Source of the DNA: Guadua angustifolia
Lineage: Eukaryota; Streptophyta; Magnoliopsida; Poales; Poaceae
DNA: 64,000 bases
Direction of reading: 5' to 3'
Assembly (NCBI GenBank): GCA_036346375.1
Contig: CM070511.1
Coordinates: forward strand, 10,912,001 to 10,976,000
Part shown: positions 62,370-64,000 of the stretch, one piece after another
Layout of the letters: each line of letters begins with the position of its first letter
Numbering within the stretch: position 1 is the first letter of the stretch
The notes under the pieces: model-generated
The model's database searches: none
What the model was told of the DNA's origin: nothing
Seen by the model: only the letters and a program-made list of their open reading frames with translations
Program-made: the position numbers and the translations under genes

Positions 62370-62817
62370 TTTCATAGAAAAAATTTCTTTTTTTTTCGAC
62401 GATGTTTTATTTTTTAAATCGTCGAAATAATGAGCGTAAACGCCTGAAAGAACACAATTTTTTTTTTTTCACGCGTAACACGCCAAGGTCGTTTTCAGAG
62501 AAAAATTTTTTTTTTGTATGCTTTTATTTTTAAATCGTCAAAATAATGAGCAGAATCTACCGAAAGAACACAAAATTTTTTCAGAAGAAAGACGCCAAGG
62601 CGTTGCTTTTTTCAGAGAAAAATTTCATTTTTTTCTACGCGCTTTTATTTTTAAAGCGTCGAAATAATGAGCTTAAACGACTAAAAGGACAAAATTTTTT
62701 TCATGGCAGAACACGCCACAATGTCGTTCAGAGAAAAATTTCTTTTTTTCGGTATGCTTTTATTTTTAAACCGTCGAAATAATGAGCGGAACGGCTAAAA
62801 GAACACAAAATTTTTCA
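62370..62817. repeat. Tandem repeat, about 116-bp unit, four copies
   Basis: AAATCGTCGAAATAATGAGC or a close variant occurs near 62416, 62532, 62653 and 62768. Each unit also has AGAGAAAAATTT, a T-run, CTTTTATTTTTAAA and GAACACAAAATTTTT. Confidence 0.88.
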
Positions 62818-62818
62818 C

Positions 62819-63171
62819 TAGGGCTGTAAAAAAAGCTCGAGGCTCGCGAGCTACTCGAACTCGAGCTCGAGCTCGCGAGCCTAACCGAGCCGAGCTCGAA
62901 TAGTTCGCGAGCCTACTCGAGCCTGGATCGAGCTTGCTTAAATCGAGCTTTCTCGAGCTTGTTACCGAGCTTTCTCGAGCCGAACTTACTCGAGCTTGTT
63001 ACCGAGCCTACCGAGCTTACAAAATAACCGAGCTTACTCGAGCTTACCGAGCTTCCCGAGCTTAGTCGAGCCGAGCTCGAGCCTGGACCGAGCCGAGCTC
63101 AAGCCTGAGTCCAGGCTCGAACCCAAACTGGTGGGCCAGGCTCGCTCGAGCTCGGCTCGTTTACAGCCTTA
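62819..63171. mobile_element. hAT-like TIR element built of GAGCTCGAG motifs (353 bp)
   Basis: Ends TAGGGCTGTAAA and TTTACAGCCTTA are inverted copies. The interior is nearly all variations of GCTCGAGCTCG, so it is self-complementary throughout. No convincing TSD (TTTTTCAC against GCGCGAAC). Confidence 0.7.
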
Positions 63172-64000
63172 GCGCGAACGGGAAAAAATAGAGAGATAGA
63201 GTTGTAGAAATATATTTTTCGACGAATTATTTGGAAAATATTGGAGACCGAGCTGGAAAACCACGACGGGGAAAAAGTTTAGAGGAAAAAGGGTGAAAAA
63301 TTATTAGAGGCGACAACCTTTTTTTGTTGAGTCTAACACTCTACGTGTTCACCGAGTAATAATACATATTAAAAAAATATTAGAGATCGAGATTGGAAAT
63401 CGAGATTGGAAAAAGTCTAGAGATAGAGCCGCACACATATTTCCAGTGATGAAAACATTTTTTCCTGGGAAAAACGGAGAAAGGACCTAGACGTAAGAAG
63501 CAAGGACCTGAATGTTACGTTTTTGGACCTGTCCGCTATCCTGAAAAATTAGAAAAGGGCTTGTTCGCGATTTGAATTTAACGGGAGTTTCTTTCCGTAA
63601 AACGGCGCACGAGGGACCCGAACGCGATTTTCGGGGAAAATATCTTCTTCTCACAAAAAATCGCGAAGGGCCTATTCGTAATTTATAAAAGGACTAAAAC
63701 ACAATTTTTTTTGAGCCGAGCCGAGCCGGCTCAAACGGCCCTCGGCGCGTGAATTCTTCAGCCTTTAGAAAATGAGTTATTCTTTTCTAAGAGAGTTAGA
63801 TTTTAGAAAAAAATATATGTGAGGAAGAAAAATCAGCTTTGTGATTTCTTGTAGCACGACGCCTGATTTCCCACGACAGCGCCACCCTGTGGACGTGGGA
63901 AAATTGGTTATATGCCACTTTGAAGAACGGGTTTCACATATTTGCCATCTCCGTCGTTTGGTTCGTTTTAATACCCTTCACAACGATGGCGTTTTTCCAT
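63172..64000. other. Intergenic DNA, repeat-like
   Basis: Degenerate repeats of GAGACCGAGCTGGAAA / GAGATCGAGATTGGAAA (63240-63430) and blocks like CGAAGGGCCTATTCGTAATTT that echo 61500-61900. No gene is supported. Confidence 0.5.

Noticed and set aside
62819..63171. CRISPR-like array
   Set aside because: Repeats are irregular palindromic variants without spacers, enclosed by transposon TIRs in a plant genome.

Overview
The window is plant nuclear DNA, most likely from rice (Oryza) or a close grass. This is inferred from a GC-rich 5' end on a long intron-rich gene, dense small TIR elements with target-site duplications, and nested Ty1-copia elements with short LTRs. No prokaryotic gene organisation is visible. 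Two host genes are supported. The first is a 20-exon Dicer-like gene on the + strand (ATG 16804, stop 58254-58256), assembled here as an uninterrupted 1,404-codon reading frame of DCL2 type: helicase, Dicer dimerisation domain, PAZ, RNase IIIa, RNase IIIb, one dsRBD. The second is a convergent - strand gene (61166 to about 59165) for an Mpv17/PMP22-family membrane protein with a plastid-type transit peptide. The pairing fits rice DCL2a on chromosome 3, but the 2a/2b choice is recalled and could not be tested.

Layout. 1-7980: decayed - strand Ty1-copia element whose far LTR runs off the left edge. 8358-11447: 3.1-kb solo LTR with a perfect 5-bp TSD. 11448-16500: intergenic DNA with at least four MITEs. 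16804-58256: DCL2, about 90% intron. Intron 5 (9.7 kb) holds two opposed copia halves, a tandem duplication, an 18-bp-TIR element and a 5'-truncated LINE. Intron 18 (19.1 kb) holds a TIR element carrying a complete copia (93-bp LTRs, TSD AAGAC), itself split by a second complete copia (184-bp LTRs, TSD ATGTG), followed by two older decayed copias. Intron 19 holds a 381-bp foldback element whose arms are almost perfectly complementary for about 178 nt. 59165-61166: the Mpv17-like gene. 61370-64000: tandem A/T-rich repeats and a GAGCTC-rich TIR element.

The most interesting feature is the relation between the gene and its contents. A gene for a dsRNA-processing enzyme carries in its last intron a long inverted repeat that would form a Dicer-type substrate when transcribed, and other introns carry transposons in both orientations. 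All exons remain open and all splice sites are canonical except one GC-AG intron, so the host gene appears to tolerate about 37 kb of intronic load. Whether the intronic hairpin feeds back on small-RNA production or DCL2 expression is a testable inference, not something the sequence shows.
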